Part shown: positions 17,512-27,369 of the stretch, piece by piece
Position numbering within the stretch: the stretch's first letter is position 1
Layout of the letters: every line of letters begins with the position of its first letter
Origin: Bacteroidales bacterium
GTDB lineage: Bacteria > Bacteroidota > Bacteroidia > Bacteroidales > UBA10428
NCBI GenBank assembly: GCA_016929525.1
Contig: JAFGIP010000024.1
Coordinates: 1-64,000, forward strand
Length of the DNA: 64,000 bases
Reading direction: 5' to 3'
Position numbers and translations under genes: made by a program
The notes under the pieces: generated by a model
Databases searched by the model: none
What the model was told of the DNA's origin: nothing
Seen by the model: the letters and a program-made list of their open reading frames with translations, nothing else

Positions 17512-18765
17512 TTATTCTCCACAGTCCTTTGGGAAACACGCAAAATATTTTTTTTCGGACCTTTGCAGGTAAGGAACATTCAGAATGTCAGAAACTTCGG
17601 AAATATCGTAAATACTATTTTGACTATACATTATTTGAATAATGTCATCGGTATTACCAAATGCATTGTTTGAGATTTCTCCGGTCTCAAAAAAATATCC
17701 CGTTTCATCGTTGTTAATATTATATTTTAATTGTATACTGTCCTTGACCGAAGAAAGATATTCTTCTGTAAAAGGGTTTTCACTAAATACAACTTTAGGA
17801 AGGTTCCGTTGTACCAAATTATTCGCTAAAACTGATAAAATGGAATCATTACTATTTATCCAGCTTTTTGCAGATACGACTATATCAGTATCATCCAGCT
17901 GAATAAAATGATTAAGTATTTCGGTCAGGCTCTTGTTTAGTATCTCTTTATTGATAGTATTGTTAAGAAAGAATTCTAATGAAGGAGTTGCAAATGGCTG
18001 ATCATTTTTTTCTGCCATAAATTTTGCACGCCGGAGTAAATTAAGCAGAAGATATTCTGCTGCCATAACAGTCTTATGAAAGTAGACCTGCCAATACATA
18101 AGTCTTCGGGCAATCAGGAATTTTTCAACCGAGTATATTCCTTTCTTTTCTACAACAAGGTCGTCATCAACGACATTAAGCATTTTAATAATCCTGTCGG
18201 TTCCGATAGTTCCTTCCGTAACTCCGGTAAAAAAACTGTCTCTTTTTATATAATCAAGACGGTCCATATCTAATTGACTGGATACAAGCTTATGTAAAAA
18301 TTGCTTGTGATATTTGTTTTTAAAAATATTAATTGCCAGGTCCAGCTTACCTTCGAACTCCCGATTCAGATTTTGCATAAGCAACTCTGAAATGTCCTCA
18401 TGGCTGATTTCAGAAATAATACTTTTTTCCAGAGCATGTGAAAAAGGACCGTGACCAATATCGTGAAGTAGAATAGCAATTTGTACTGCCTCTGATTCAT
18501 GCTGTGTGATCTCAATATTTTTGCTTCTGAGATTATCGATAGCCAGACTCATCAAATGCAAGGCCCCGAGTGCATGCAAAAATCGGCTGTGTACGGCTCC
18601 GGGATAAACGTAATGAGTAAGTCCTAATTGTTTTATTCTTCTCAGTCTCTGAAAGTAAGGATGTTCAATCAAATCAAATATAAGTTCAGAAGTAATATTG
18701 ATAAAGCCATGCACGGGATCATTTACAATCTTACGCTTATTGGTTTGTTTTTTTTGTAGCCTCAT
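17512..18765 (-). CDS. HD-domain phosphohydrolase (dGTPase-like)
   Basis: The 417-residue protein has the N-terminal signature DPVHGFINITSELIFDLIEHPYFQRLRRIKQLG, the HD metal site ILLHDIGHGPFSHALE, and SQLDMDRLDYIKRDSFFTG. These define the SAMHD1/YpgQ-type HD family that hydrolyses deoxynucleotide triphosphates or related substrates. The substrate is not known. It is 36 nt upstream of lpxD and probably cotranscribed; the pairing is common in Bacteroidota. Confidence 0.85.
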   Translation of the reverse strand: MRLQKKQTNKRKIVNDPVHGFINITSELIFDLIEHPYFQRLRRIKQLGLTHYVYPGAVHSRFLHALGALHLMSLAIDNLRSKNIEITQHESEAVQIAILLHDIGHGPFSHALEKSIISEISHEDISELLMQNLNREFEGKLDLAINIFKNKYHKQFLHKLVSSQLDMDRLDYIKRDSFFTGVTEGTIGTDRIIKMLNVVDDDLVVEKKGIYSVEKFLIARRLMYWQVYFHKTVMAAEYLLLNLLRRAKFMAEKNDQPFATPSLEFFLNNTINKEILNKSLTEILNHFIQLDDTDIVVSAKSWINSNDSILSVLANNLVQRNLPKVVFSENPFTEEYLSSVKDSIQLKYNINNDETGYFFETGEISNNAFGNTDDIIQIMYSQNSIYDISEVSDILNVPYLQRSEKKYFACFPKDCGE

Positions 18766-18884
18766 TTCTAATTAATTCCTGTACAAAACTATTACATTCT
18801 TCTGCAATTGGAAATTAATAAGTTCAATCATGATATAAAATTTTAGTACATAATAAAAAACTTTATTTATTGACTTCCAATGTT

Positions 18885-18915
18885 TTTGTTGTTTATATTA
18901 TATTTTATACTTTTG
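18885..18915 (+). promoter_or_regulatory. Promoter of rimP-nusA-infB, Bacteroidota type
   Basis: TTTG (18885-18888), exactly 19 nt, then TACTTTTG (18908-18915), a full match to TTTG-N19-TAnnTTTG. Transcription should start near 18922, giving a leader of about 50 nt that is largely taken up by the hairpin at 18937-18958. Confidence 0.75.
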
Positions 18916-18936
18916 CATCGCAAGGTGATCTGAGTT

Positions 18937-18964
18937 ATAGGGGACAAGCGTCCCCTATTTTATT
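18937..18964 (+). promoter_or_regulatory. Leader hairpin before rimP (possible attenuator)
   Basis: ATAGGGGAC (18937-18945), AAGC tetraloop, GTCCCCTAT (18950-18958) is a perfect 9-bp stem followed by TTTTATT, 8 nt before the rimP start. It has the shape of an intrinsic terminator inside the leader. Since the operon encodes NusA, which acts at such hairpins, autoregulation by attenuation is an attractive inference. It could also shield the rimP start. Confidence 0.55.
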
Positions 18965-18972
18965 ACATGTAA

Positions 18973-19437
18973 ATGATTGAAAAAAGTAAAATAGAAAATC
19001 TGATCAGTGATGTTCTTGTTGAAAAAGGAATATTTATAGTTACACTAAATATAAGTACAAATAACAGAATAACACTTTTAATTGATAGTCAGGAGGGAGT
19101 TAAAATAAATGACTGTGCTGCTATTAGCAGAGTAATTGAAAACGGAATGGACAGGAATTCAGATGATTTTGAGCTGGAAGTATCTTCACCCGGAATAGAT
19201 TCTCCGCTCAAAGTAATACAGCAGTATAAAAAGAATCTGGGTAAGGAAATTGAAGTAACGAATAAAGATGGATCTAAGGTTAAAGGGATACTTCTGGATT
19301 TCGATGATGAAAAGTTTAGTGTTGAAGAGAAAAGAACTATAAAAGAAAAAAATAAGAAGAAAAAACAAATTGTAGTTGAAAAACTCAGTTTCACTTACGA
19401 TGAAGTAAGTAAAGTTAAAACAGTATTAAAATTTTAG
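18973..19437 (+). CDS. rimP: Ribosome maturation factor RimP
   Basis: The 154-residue RimP helps assemble the 30S subunit. The family motifs NDCAAISRVIENGMD and FELEVSSPGIDSPLK (usually VSSPGLDRPL) are present, with a C-terminal SH3-like domain rich in lysine. It begins the conserved rimP-nusA-infB operon, 23 nt before nusA. Confidence 0.94.
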   Translation: MIEKSKIENLISDVLVEKGIFIVTLNISTNNRITLLIDSQEGVKINDCAAISRVIENGMDRNSDDFELEVSSPGIDSPLKVIQQYKKNLGKEIEVTNKDGSKVKGILLDFDDEKFSVEEKRTIKEKNKKKKQIVVEKLSFTYDEVSKVKTVLKF

Positions 19438-19460
19438 GAAGAAAGTAATAATAAAGAGTT

Positions 19461-20696
19461 ATGGAAAACTTAAACCTGATTGAGACTTTTTCTGAGTTCA
19501 AGGAACTTAAGAATATCGACAGGGCAACAATGATTTCTGTGTTGGAGGATGTCTTTCGCAGTATGCTGCAGAAAATGTTTACAACCGATGAAAATTTTGA
19601 TGTAATTATTAACATTGACAAGGGTGACTTTGAGATTTGGAGAAACAGGGAAGTTGTAGAAGATGGAAAGGTTGAAGATCCCAACAGGCAAATAGCACTA
19701 TCTGAAGCAAAAAAGATAGACGAGGATTATGAAATAGGTGAAGATGTTACTGACGAAGTTAAATTTGCTGATTTTGGACGCAGGGCCATTCTTGCACTGC
19801 GACAGAATCTTACGGCAAGAATTCTGGATCTGGAGAAAAATAACGTGTTTTTAAACTATAAAGATAGAATTGGTGATATAATAACCGGAGAGGTGTACCA
19901 GGTTTGGAAAAGAGAAATTTTGATTCTTGATGAGGATGGCAACGAGCTTATCCTTCCTAAATCTGAACAAATACATTCCGATTACTTCAGAAAAGGAGAT
20001 ACAATCAGGGCTGTGGTAATTAAAGTGGAAATGAGAAACAACACACCTCTGATTATTCTTTCACGTACATCGCCCATATTTCTTGAAAGATTATTTGAGC
20101 TGGAGGTACCAGAGATATTTGATGGTCTTATCACAATTAAGAAAATAGTCCGTATTCCCGGTGAACGAGCAAAAGTAGCTGTTGAATCTTATGATGAAAG
20201 AGTTGATCCGGTTGGTGCTTGTGTTGGTATGAAGGGATCAAGAATACATGGCATTGTGAGAGAATTGAAAAATGAGAATATCGATGTTATTAATTATACA
20301 AACAATATACAGCTTTATATTACCAGGGCACTTAGTCCTGCTAAGATTACCTCGATAAAGATTGATCAGAAAAATAAAAAAGCCGAAGTATTTCTTAAAC
20401 CGAACGAAGTATCACTGGCTATTGGTAAAGGCGGTTTAAACATTAAGTTGGCCAGCCAGCTTACAGATTACGATATCGATGTTTATCGTGAAGCTGATGA
20501 AGACGATGAAGATGTTAATCTTGAGGAATTTGCAGACGAAATTGATAGCTGGATCCTTGATGAACTTAAATCAATTGGTTGCGATACTGCAAAAAGTGTA
20601 TTAGAATTGTCAGTTGAAGATCTTGAAAAAAGAACAGACCTTGAAGAAGAGACAATCAATGAGGTGATCAAGATTTTAAAGGCAGAATTTGAATAA
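19461..20696 (+). CDS. nusA: Transcription termination/antitermination factor NusA
   Basis: NusA binds RNA polymerase and nascent RNA and modulates pausing and termination. The 411 residues include an N-terminal RNAP-binding domain, an S1 domain (about 134-200, GDIITGEVYQVWKREILIL), KH1 and KH2 (RVDPVGACVGMKGSRIHGIVREL, then LSPAKI and VSLAIGKGGLNIKLASQLT), and an acidic C-terminus with a helix-hairpin-like segment (LDELKSIGCDTAKSVLELS). Confidence 0.96.
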   Translation: MENLNLIETFSEFKELKNIDRATMISVLEDVFRSMLQKMFTTDENFDVIINIDKGDFEIWRNREVVEDGKVEDPNRQIALSEAKKIDEDYEIGEDVTDEVKFADFGRRAILALRQNLTARILDLEKNNVFLNYKDRIGDIITGEVYQVWKREILILDEDGNELILPKSEQIHSDYFRKGDTIRAVVIKVEMRNNTPLIILSRTSPIFLERLFELEVPEIFDGLITIKKIVRIPGERAKVAVESYDERVDPVGACVGMKGSRIHGIVRELKNENIDVINYTNNIQLYITRALSPAKITSIKIDQKNKKAEVFLKPNEVSLAIGKGGLNIKLASQLTDYDIDVYREADEDDEDVNLEEFADEIDSWILDELKSIGCDTAKSVLELSVEDLEKRTDLEEETINEVIKILKAEFE

Positions 20697-20704
20697 TAAG
20701 CATT

Positions 20705-20739
20705 ATATTAGCGTCCGGTCAATTGCGTACTGCTAATAT
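20705..20739 (+). other. Hairpin between nusA and infB
   Basis: ATATTAGC (20705-20712) pairs with GCTAATAT (20732-20739) around a 19-nt loop in the 66-nt gap before infB. There is a TTTTTTAT run 16 nt later, just before the infB ATG. It may affect infB expression or RNA processing; no function is shown. Confidence 0.3.
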
Positions 20740-20762
20740 CGATTGAAAATTGAGTTTTTTAT

Positions 20763-23660
20763 ATGACAGATACAAAGGCAACACGACTGAGTAAAATTGC
20801 AAGGGAATTTAATGTTGGAATTTCCACCATTGTTGATTTTCTTCATAAAAAAGGTCAAAAGATTGATACCAACCCCAATACGAAGATATCAACGGAACAA
20901 TACGAGATGTTATTGGATGAATTCAGTTCTGATTTGTCCATAAAGAAAGAATCGGAAAAACTACATCTTAGACATTTAAAGGAGAAACAGCAGGTGATTT
21001 CATTAGATGATGTCAGTGAATCTGACACAGAATCTTCTAATGACCAGGAAGAGTTGTTAGTTAAAGATTCGAGTGGGACTTCAACTATTTTTGAATCCGA
21101 GGCTGTAAAAGATAAGGAAAAACAATATAAACCCGGTGCAGTTGATAAAAATGATCTGGAAGAAAAAAAGAAACCTGAAGAACAAGTATCTGATAAATTA
21201 AAGGAAGAAGAAGCGGATTTATTAAAAGAAGGTGGTGAAAAAGAAAAACAGAAAAAAGCAGTCACTTCTGATAAAGAGGGTAAACCCGAAGATGAAGAAG
21301 AAAAAAGTAAAGTAAAGGTTGTTGGTAAAATTGACCTGGATGCAATGAACCAGCGAACTCGTCCTGTAAAATCAGTTAAAAAGGAAGATGATAAAGAAAA
21401 GGAACAAAAGGCTGAGACTGAAACAGGAGATGAAGATTTAATTATTGAAGACGATTTAGAGTCCGGCATTGATGAAGATATTCCTGAAGAAGTAAAAGAG
21501 GAAATCATACGTGCAAGGGTTGAAAAACTTACAGGACCTACTGTATTAGGAAAGATCGATCTGCCAAAAAAACAGGAAAAAGAACCGGCAGAAGACAGGT
21601 TTCATGAACATAAGAAAAAACGAAAAAGAATAAGAAAAGATAAAGAAAAGGTAAGTCTCGAAGCAGATAAACAAAACAAATATGAAGGTAAAGAAGAGGC
21701 TCCTGCCGCAGAAGAACGCCTGAAGAAAAAAAGGCCAAAAAAGAAATCGCTGAAACAGGAAATAAGTGAAGAAGACGTACAAAAGCAAATAAAGGATACT
21801 TTGGCCAGACTTACCAAGAGTAAATCGAAAGGTGCAAAATACAGAAGAGAAAAACGCGATGCCGTAAGTCAACGCCTCGAAGAAGAAACGTTAAGAAAAG
21901 AAGAAGCAAAGAATATTATTAAAGTTACTGAGTTTGTATCGGTAAACGAACTGGCTGCAATGATGAATGTGCCAACAAACGAGGTGATAGCAACATGTAT
22001 GAGCCTTGGTTTATTTGTTTCAATAAATCAGCGTCTCGATGCCGAAACAATGTCACTTGTTGCTGAAGAGTTTGGTTACAAAGTCGAGTTTATTAGCGTG
22101 GAAGTGCAGGAATCAATTCACGAAGAAGTCGACCAAGATGAAGATCTTAAGTCACGGCCACCTATTGTTACTGTTATGGGGCATGTTGATCATGGTAAAA
22201 CAAAACTTCTCGATTATATCCGTCATGCAAATGTAATTGAAGGAGAAGCTGGTGGAATAACACAACACATAGGAGCTTATGTTGTTAAACTCGACGATGG
22301 ACGGAGTATAACTTTTCTGGATACACCCGGACATGAAGCATTTACTGCCATGCGTGCAAGGGGAGCCCAGGTTACCGATGTGGTTATTATTGTTGTTGCT
22401 GCTGATGACGGAGTTAAACCGCAAACTGTTGAAGCAATTAACCATGCTCAGGCTGCAGGCGTTCCAATGGTATTCGCCATAAATAAAATTGATAAACCTA
22501 CGGCAAATCCTGAAAAAGTTAAAGAGGAACTGGCAAATATGAATATTCTTGTTGAAGACTGGGGTGGAAAATATCAGTCTCAGGAAATATCTGCCAAGAA
22601 CGGAATCAATATAGAAGAATTGTTGGAAAAAGTACTTCTTGAAGCTGAAATTCTCGACCTGAAAGCTAATCCTGATAAAAATTCCATTGGTACTGTTGTA
22701 GAATCTTCATTGGACAAAGGAAGAGGTTATACCACTACAATACTTGTTGAGGCAGGAACTCTTAAAATTGGTGATGTTTTGCTGGCAGGATCTCATGTAG
22801 GAAGGGTGAAAGCTATGTACAACGAGCGGGGAAAAGCAGTTAAAGAAGCCGGTCCTGCTACACCGGTATTGATTCTTGGATTGAACGGAGCACCACAGGC
22901 AGGTGATAAATTCAATGTAATGGATAGCGAAAGAGAAGCAAAAGAAATAGCAAATAAACGTGAACAATTACAACGTGAGCAGGGCATGCGCACACAGAAG
23001 CATATAACACTTGATGAAATAGGCCGTAGAATAGCCATAGGGAATTTCCAGGAACTGAATATAATCGTTAAAGGCGACGTTGATGGTTCGATTGAAGCAT
23101 TATCAGACTCATTAATTAAGTTGTCAACAGAAGAAATACAGGTTAACATTATTGGGAAAGCTGTAGGGCAGATATCAGAAGCAGATGTATATCTCGCCGC
23201 GGCATCGAACGCAATTATCGTAGGATTTCAGGTAAGACCTTCTTTAAGTGCAAGAAAGCTTGCCGAAAAGGAAGAAATAGATATTAGGATATATTCAGTT
23301 ATATACGATGCTATAGAAGAAATCAAATCTGCAATGGAAGGAATGTTATCTCCCGAAATAAGAGAGGAAATAAAAGCAACTCTTGAGATTCTTGAAGTAT
23401 TTAAAATTACAAAGGTTGGAACAGTGGCAGGCTGCATGGTTAGAGAAGGGAAAATCCGCCGCGATTCCAAGGTTAGGGTTATCCGTGACGGGATTGTAAT
23501 TTATACCGGTGAGTTAGGTTCACTAAAACGCTTTAAAGATGATGCAAAAGAAGTTGTTTCTGGTCTAGAATGTGGTTTGAACATTGAGAACTTCAACGAT
23601 ATTAAAGTAGGTGATTTTCTTGAAGCATTCGAAGAAATAGAAATTAAGAAAACTCTTTAA
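20763..23660 (+). CDS. infB: Translation initiation factor IF-2
   Basis: IF-2 brings initiator tRNA to the 30S subunit in a GTP-dependent step. The 965-residue protein has an N-terminal IF2_N domain (about 3-50), a very charged Lys/Glu-rich linker (about 60-390), a second IF2_N (about 395-445), a G domain from about residue 468 ([20 protein letters not shown]), then domains II to IV ([15 protein letters not shown]). The long charged linker is normal for Bacteroidota IF-2. It is the third gene of the operon. Confidence 0.97.
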   Translation: MTDTKATRLSKIAREFNVGISTIVDFLHKKGQKIDTNPNTKISTEQYEMLLDEFSSDLSIKKESEKLHLRHLKEKQQVISLDDVSESDTESSNDQEELLVKDSSGTSTIFESEAVKDKEKQYKPGAVDKNDLEEKKKPEEQVSDKLKEEEADLLKEGGEKEKQKKAVTSDKEGKPEDEEEKSKVKVVGKIDLDAMNQRTRPVKSVKKEDDKEKEQKAETETGDEDLIIEDDLESGIDEDIPEEVKEEIIRARVEKLTGPTVLGKIDLPKKQEKEPAEDRFHEHKKKRKRIRKDKEKVSLEADKQNKYEGKEEAPAAEERLKKKRPKKKSLKQEISEEDVQKQIKDTLARLTKSKSKGAKYRREKRDAVSQRLEEETLRKEEAKNIIKVTEFVSVNELAAMMNVPTNEVIATCMSLGLFVSINQRLDAETMSLVAEEFGYKVEFISVEVQESIHEEVDQDEDLKSRPPIVTVMGHVDHGKTKLLDYIRHANVIEGEAGGITQHIGAYVVKLDDGRSITFLDTPGHEAFTAMRARGAQVTDVVIIVVAADDGVKPQTVEAINHAQAAGVPMVFAINKIDKPTANPEKVKEELANMNILVEDWGGKYQSQEISAKNGINIEELLEKVLLEAEILDLKANPDKNSIGTVVESSLDKGRGYTTTILVEAGTLKIGDVLLAGSHVGRVKAMYNERGKAVKEAGPATPVLILGLNGAPQAGDKFNVMDSEREAKEIANKREQLQREQGMRTQKHITLDEIGRRIAIGNFQELNIIVKGDVDGSIEALSDSLIKLSTEEIQVNIIGKAVGQISEADVYLAAASNAIIVGFQVRPSLSARKLAEKEEIDIRIYSVIYDAIEEIKSAMEGMLSPEIREEIKATLEILEVFKITKVGTVAGCMVREGKIRRDSKVRVIRDGIVIYTGELGSLKRFKDDAKEVVSGLECGLNIENFNDIKVGDFLEAFEEIEIKKTL

Positions 23661-23680
23661 ATTTATATACCATTTATATT

Positions 23681-23825
23681 AGAGGGTGTCTAAAAAATCC
23701 TTAATTCGTCATTGCGAACGATCCCGATTTTTATCCGGAGTGGAAATCTTATCATATTAATTTTTAAATTACCGCATCTTTCCTCCTCGCAATGACGGTA
23801 TCTTTAAGCTTTTTAGACACCCTCT
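23681..23825. repeat. Miniature inverted-repeat element between infB and queG
   Basis: Perfect 16-bp terminal inverted repeats are AGAGGGTGTCTAAAAA (23681-23696) and its complement (23810-23825), enclosing 113 bp. A nested pair, CGTCATTGCGA near 23708 and TCGCAATGACG near 23787, lies inside. There is no coding capacity. It looks like a non-autonomous transposon whose ends would be served by an IS elsewhere. It begins 20 bp after infB and ends 10 bp before the queG start, so it may supply a terminator hairpin for the rimP operon. Confidence 0.75.
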
Positions 23826-23835
23826 TTGTTGTACG

Positions 23836-24780
23836 ATGGAACCTTTAAAAAGGAAAATATCTCGGATTATTAAAAATAAAGCACTTGAACTGGGCTTTTC
23901 AGATTGTGGTTTTGCTCCTGCTGTAAGACTCAATGCAGATGCCGAAAGACTCAGGAAATGGCTTGATGAAGGTTTGCACGCCGGTATGGGCTACATGGAA
24001 AATCATTTTGAAGAACGAGTCGACCCTGAAAAATTACTTTCGGGAACCAAATCGGTAATAATAGTATTAATGAATTACTTTACAGAAGAAGAAATTTTCT
24101 CTGAAAACGACAATTTTATAATATCCAAATATGCCTATGGTAACGATTATCATTTTGTGCTAAAAGAAAAGCTTAATATGCTTTTTACTTTCATAAAGTC
24201 AAATGTATCTTCTCTTGAAGGGCGCATATTTGTTGATTCGGCACCGGTTTTAGAAAGATCATTGGCAGCATTGGCGGGTCTTGGCTGGATAGGTAAAAAT
24301 ACAAACCTGATCTCACCAAAATATGGATCGTTTATTTTTCTGGGAGAAATTCTTGTTAATATCGAGCTTGATTACGGAACACAATTACCTGATTACTGTG
24401 GTGGATGTACAAAATGTATTCAGGCTTGTCCGACTGGAGCAATAGTAGATTCACGGAAAATAGACAGTAACAAATGTATCTCTTACCTTACAATTGAAAA
24501 TAAAGGTGATATTAGCAATGAATTCACGGGTAAACTGAAAAACAGGATATTTGGCTGTGATATTTGCCAGGATGTCTGTCCTTGGAATCGAAAATCAGAA
24601 ATTAACACTGTAGATAATTTTCAACCAAAACCTGACCTGGTTGGTATGACTAAATCTGACTGGCAGAAACTTACTAAAGAAAAGTTTCTGACACTTTTTA
24701 AAAACTCTGCAGTAAAAAGGGCTGGTTACAAAGGTTTAAAGAGAAATGTTGACTTCGTTTCACAAAATCAGGCCGGATAG
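23836..24780 (+). CDS. queG: Epoxyqueuosine reductase QueG
   Basis: QueG catalyses the last step of queuosine synthesis, reducing epoxyqueuosine in tRNA with cobalamin and two [4Fe-4S] clusters. The cluster ligands are visible: CGGCTKCIQACP, then NKCISYLTIENKG, then GCDICQDVCPWNR. The N-terminal region (AGMGYMENHFEERVDPEKLL) and VDSAPVLERSLAALAGLGWIGKN are QueG signatures. The 314 residues are somewhat shorter than E. coli QueG because the C-terminal HEAT repeats are absent, which is usual in this phylum. Confidence 0.95.
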   Translation: MEPLKRKISRIIKNKALELGFSDCGFAPAVRLNADAERLRKWLDEGLHAGMGYMENHFEERVDPEKLLSGTKSVIIVLMNYFTEEEIFSENDNFIISKYAYGNDYHFVLKEKLNMLFTFIKSNVSSLEGRIFVDSAPVLERSLAALAGLGWIGKNTNLISPKYGSFIFLGEILVNIELDYGTQLPDYCGGCTKCIQACPTGAIVDSRKIDSNKCISYLTIENKGDISNEFTGKLKNRIFGCDICQDVCPWNRKSEINTVDNFQPKPDLVGMTKSDWQKLTKEKFLTLFKNSAVKRAGYKGLKRNVDFVSQNQAG

Positions 24781-24799
24781 ATATATGTTTTTAGCAATA

Positions 24800-25204
24800 T
24801 TATATTTCTAAAATACTGACAATAATTGATCTGGTATTTCTGGGTCCGTCAAATTCGCAAAAAAAAATATTTTGCCATGTTGAAAGCCCCATTTTACCGC
24901 CAACGATTGGTATACTTTCACTGGGTCCGATCAATCCCGCTTTTAGGTGTGCATCGCCGTTATTATCCTGTGCATCATGTTGCCATACACCTTGTGGGAT
25001 AAGCTTTTTTAATAATATAATTACATCGTTCTGAACAGATTCATCCCAGTTTTCCTGGATCATTATTGCTGCTGTTGCTCCCTGAGCATAAACATTAACC
25101 AAACCATTTTTAACTTTACTTTCTGATACAATCTTCTCAACCTGGTTTGTAATATCATACAGTCCGTTGTGACTGTTTGTTGTAATTTGTATAACTGATT
25201 GCAT
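24800..25204 (-). CDS. YjbQ/UPF0047 family protein
   Basis: The 134-residue protein has the family features: NGLVNVYAQGATAAIMIQEN (family GxxxxxxxHTTAAI region, but with a Gln-Gly-Ala-Thr form), DAQDNNGDAHLKAGLIGPSESIPIVGGKMGLSTWQNIFFCEFDGPRNTRSI (NGDAHL, GTWQ-like and FxEFDGPR motifs). UPF0047 proteins have thiamine-phosphate-synthase-like activity in some reports, but the physiological role is unsettled. It converges on queG. Confidence 0.85.
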   Translation of the reverse strand: MQSVIQITTNSHNGLYDITNQVEKIVSESKVKNGLVNVYAQGATAAIMIQENWDESVQNDVIILLKKLIPQGVWQHDAQDNNGDAHLKAGLIGPSESIPIVGGKMGLSTWQNIFFCEFDGPRNTRSIIVSILEI

Positions 25205-25305
25205 TTTTCTAATTTTGTTTTCTCTTAAATAACAGATAGTTATATAGTAGATTTATATCCTCACTGAAGTTAAAATTAATAATTCATTATTTCTCAATTA
25301 CAAAT

Positions 25306-26176
25306 ATGCTGAAGAGTAAGCTGTTGCGCAATAATCCGGAAGTGGAAAGTTCAGAAAAATTTTTCAACTCGCATGATGGAATCAGATTAAATTCAACAAC
25401 CTGGTCTCCTGATGTTGAGCCGAATGGGATCATTAGCCTTGTTCATGATTTTGGCGAACATATTGGTCGCTATAATAATCTGGCAAACAAATTAGCAACT
25501 AAAGGCTTTATTGTAAGAGGATTTGATTTTCGGGGACATGGCAGATCCGAAGGTAAGAAAAGACAGTGTGGAGGTTTTCATAAGATGATAAGCGACCTTG
25601 AATTGTTTTTAATGCTTTGCGATAAAGAATTTGAAGATATACCTCATTTTATTTATGCGCAGGGTTTTGGTGCGACCATTGTATTAAACTATGCAGCTAA
25701 CCATATTTTTATCACATCAGGGATTATAATTACATCACCCTGGTTTGAGTTGACAAAGAAAAAAAGCTTTTTAGGAATGATGCTTCTTTCATTAATAAGT
25801 GTTTTTTTCCCTTCCTTTCAAATGTCTATTAAATTTCGGGCCGAAGATATGTCAAGGGATCTTAGAATGGTACATAATTACAGGGTAGATCCTTTAATTC
25901 ATAAAAAAATAAGTATCAGATTATTATTGGAAACGATAGATGCAGGTATTAAAGCATCGATGAGTATTTATAAAATAAATAATCCGCTTTTGGTTATGCA
26001 TGGTACGGATGACCGCATAACTTCATGTAAGTCTTCCCGAAATTTTGTCAGAAACTCAGGAAACAAAACATCATATATTGAATGGGAGGGGGGGGTATCA
26101 TGAACTCCATAACGATATTATTGCAGACAGGATAGTGAACACAATAACTGAATGGTTGAATGCCAGAATAATTTAA
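25306..26176 (+). pseudogene. Monoacylglycerol-lipase-like alpha/beta hydrolase, nucleophile lost and frameshifted
   Basis: The sequence follows the serine aminopeptidase S33/MAGL pattern: SHDGIRLNSTTWSP, FDFRGHGRSEGKR-like motif, then LLVMHGTDDRITS with the acid residue. At the nucleophile elbow, where the family has GHSMGG, this protein has AQGFGA, so Ser is replaced by Gly at residue 120. At a run of eight G (26088-26095) the frame is thrown off and stops at 26101-26103. With seven G it continues GGYHELHNDIIADRIV to TAA 26174-26176, restoring the catalytic His. Two independent lesions favour a real pseudogene, although a Ser-less relative with another role is possible. Confidence 0.75.
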
Positions 26177-26185
26177 TAAAATATT

Positions 26186-27181
26186 ATGTCTGACTTGTTT
26201 ACTAAAGTAAATATTCCTACACCAGATTTTAATATAAATCATCAATCAGGAATTTTTTTAACAGGATCCTGTTTTTCCGATAACATAGGGAAAAAACTGG
26301 AGCAATTTAAGTTTAATGTCTGTAGGAATCCTTTCGGAGTGGTTTATAACCCCGTTTCTATTGCCAACGGAATCACAATGCTTTTACAAAAAGACAAGTT
26401 CAGGGGGAAAGACCTTTCTTATTACAATGAACTTTGGTTTAGCTTTGCACATTATACATTATTTTCTGATGCTGACCCGGACAAATGCCTTGATAAAATA
26501 AATATTCGTTTTATTGAAGCAAAGAAAAAACTTAAAAATACAGATACTCTTTTTATTACTTTGGGAACTTCTTGGGTTTACACATTCAAATCTTCCGGTC
26601 AGGTTGTTGCCAACTGTCATAAACTTCCGTCAAAGGAATTTGAACGACATTTCAGCTCTGCAGGTGATACGTATAATACAATGAAAAATTGTTTGTTAAA
26701 CTTATGGAAGTTAAATCCTGCGATGCAGGTTATTTTTACAGTTAGTCCGATAAGACACTGGAAAGACGGAGCAATTAACAATCAAAGAAGTAAATCATCG
26801 CTGATTACTGCTATTTCGGAGCTGGAATCTGAATTTAAAAGTGTGTATTATTTTCCGGTATATGAAATTTTTATGGATGAACTGCGTGATTATCGTTTTT
26901 ATTCTTCAGATATGCTTCATCCTTCTGAACAGGCGCAGGAAATTGTATGGCTACGTTTTTCAGAAACATTTATGAATGATAATACAAAAGAATTGTTAAA
27001 AGATATAAATAAAATAAATGCTTCATTGAATCATATACCAAGGCATCCCGGAACAAAGGCTTACAGAGAATTTTTAAAATTGCAGAAGACTAAAATAACA
27101 GAATTATCTCAGTCATATCCGTTTCTTAGTTTCAATGATGACCTTATTAAAATTGATAATCTTCTTAAAGGTCTTAATTAA
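26186..27181 (+). CDS. GSCFA-domain protein
   Basis: The 331-residue protein is named for its motif, here FLTGSCFSDNIGKKLEQ, followed by NPFGVVYNP, ITLGTSWVY and TVSPIRHWKDGAINNQRSKS. GSCFA proteins have an SGNH-hydrolase-like fold, and the segment SSDMLHPSEQAQEIVW supplies the usual Asp-x-x-His. The substrate is unknown. No signal peptide is visible, so it is likely cytoplasmic. It starts 9 nt after the corrected end of the hydrolase and was probably cotranscribed with it. Confidence 0.85.
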   Translation: MSDLFTKVNIPTPDFNINHQSGIFLTGSCFSDNIGKKLEQFKFNVCRNPFGVVYNPVSIANGITMLLQKDKFRGKDLSYYNELWFSFAHYTLFSDADPDKCLDKINIRFIEAKKKLKNTDTLFITLGTSWVYTFKSSGQVVANCHKLPSKEFERHFSSAGDTYNTMKNCLLNLWKLNPAMQVIFTVSPIRHWKDGAINNQRSKSSLITAISELESEFKSVYYFPVYEIFMDELRDYRFYSSDMLHPSEQAQEIVWLRFSETFMNDNTKELLKDINKINASLNHIPRHPGTKAYREFLKLQKTKITELSQSYPFLSFNDDLIKIDNLLKGLN

Positions 27182-27369
27182 CTCCATGTCATATTAGGAA
27201 GTTATTAAAAATCACATGAAGGTTGTGTTTTCAGCTTTCACTCAGGATGGATTTTTTATATAATTTAGTAAAAGATGATCTTAATCACCTTAATTAGATA
27301 ATACATGTCACTTTCACTATAGTAAACATATCTGTAAGCATTTGTAACTTAAATATAAAATTCGCTCTT

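Noticed and set aside
20855-21872. Several long open frames opposite infB
   Set aside because: They arise from the Lys/Glu-rich coding sequence of the IF-2 linker; the products are Ser/Phe-rich low complexity with no domain, and infB explains the DNA.
26088-26095. Phase-variation tract (G8) as a functional switch
   Set aside because: Possible in form, but the protein has also lost its catalytic Ser, so decay or a sequencing indel is the simpler explanation.
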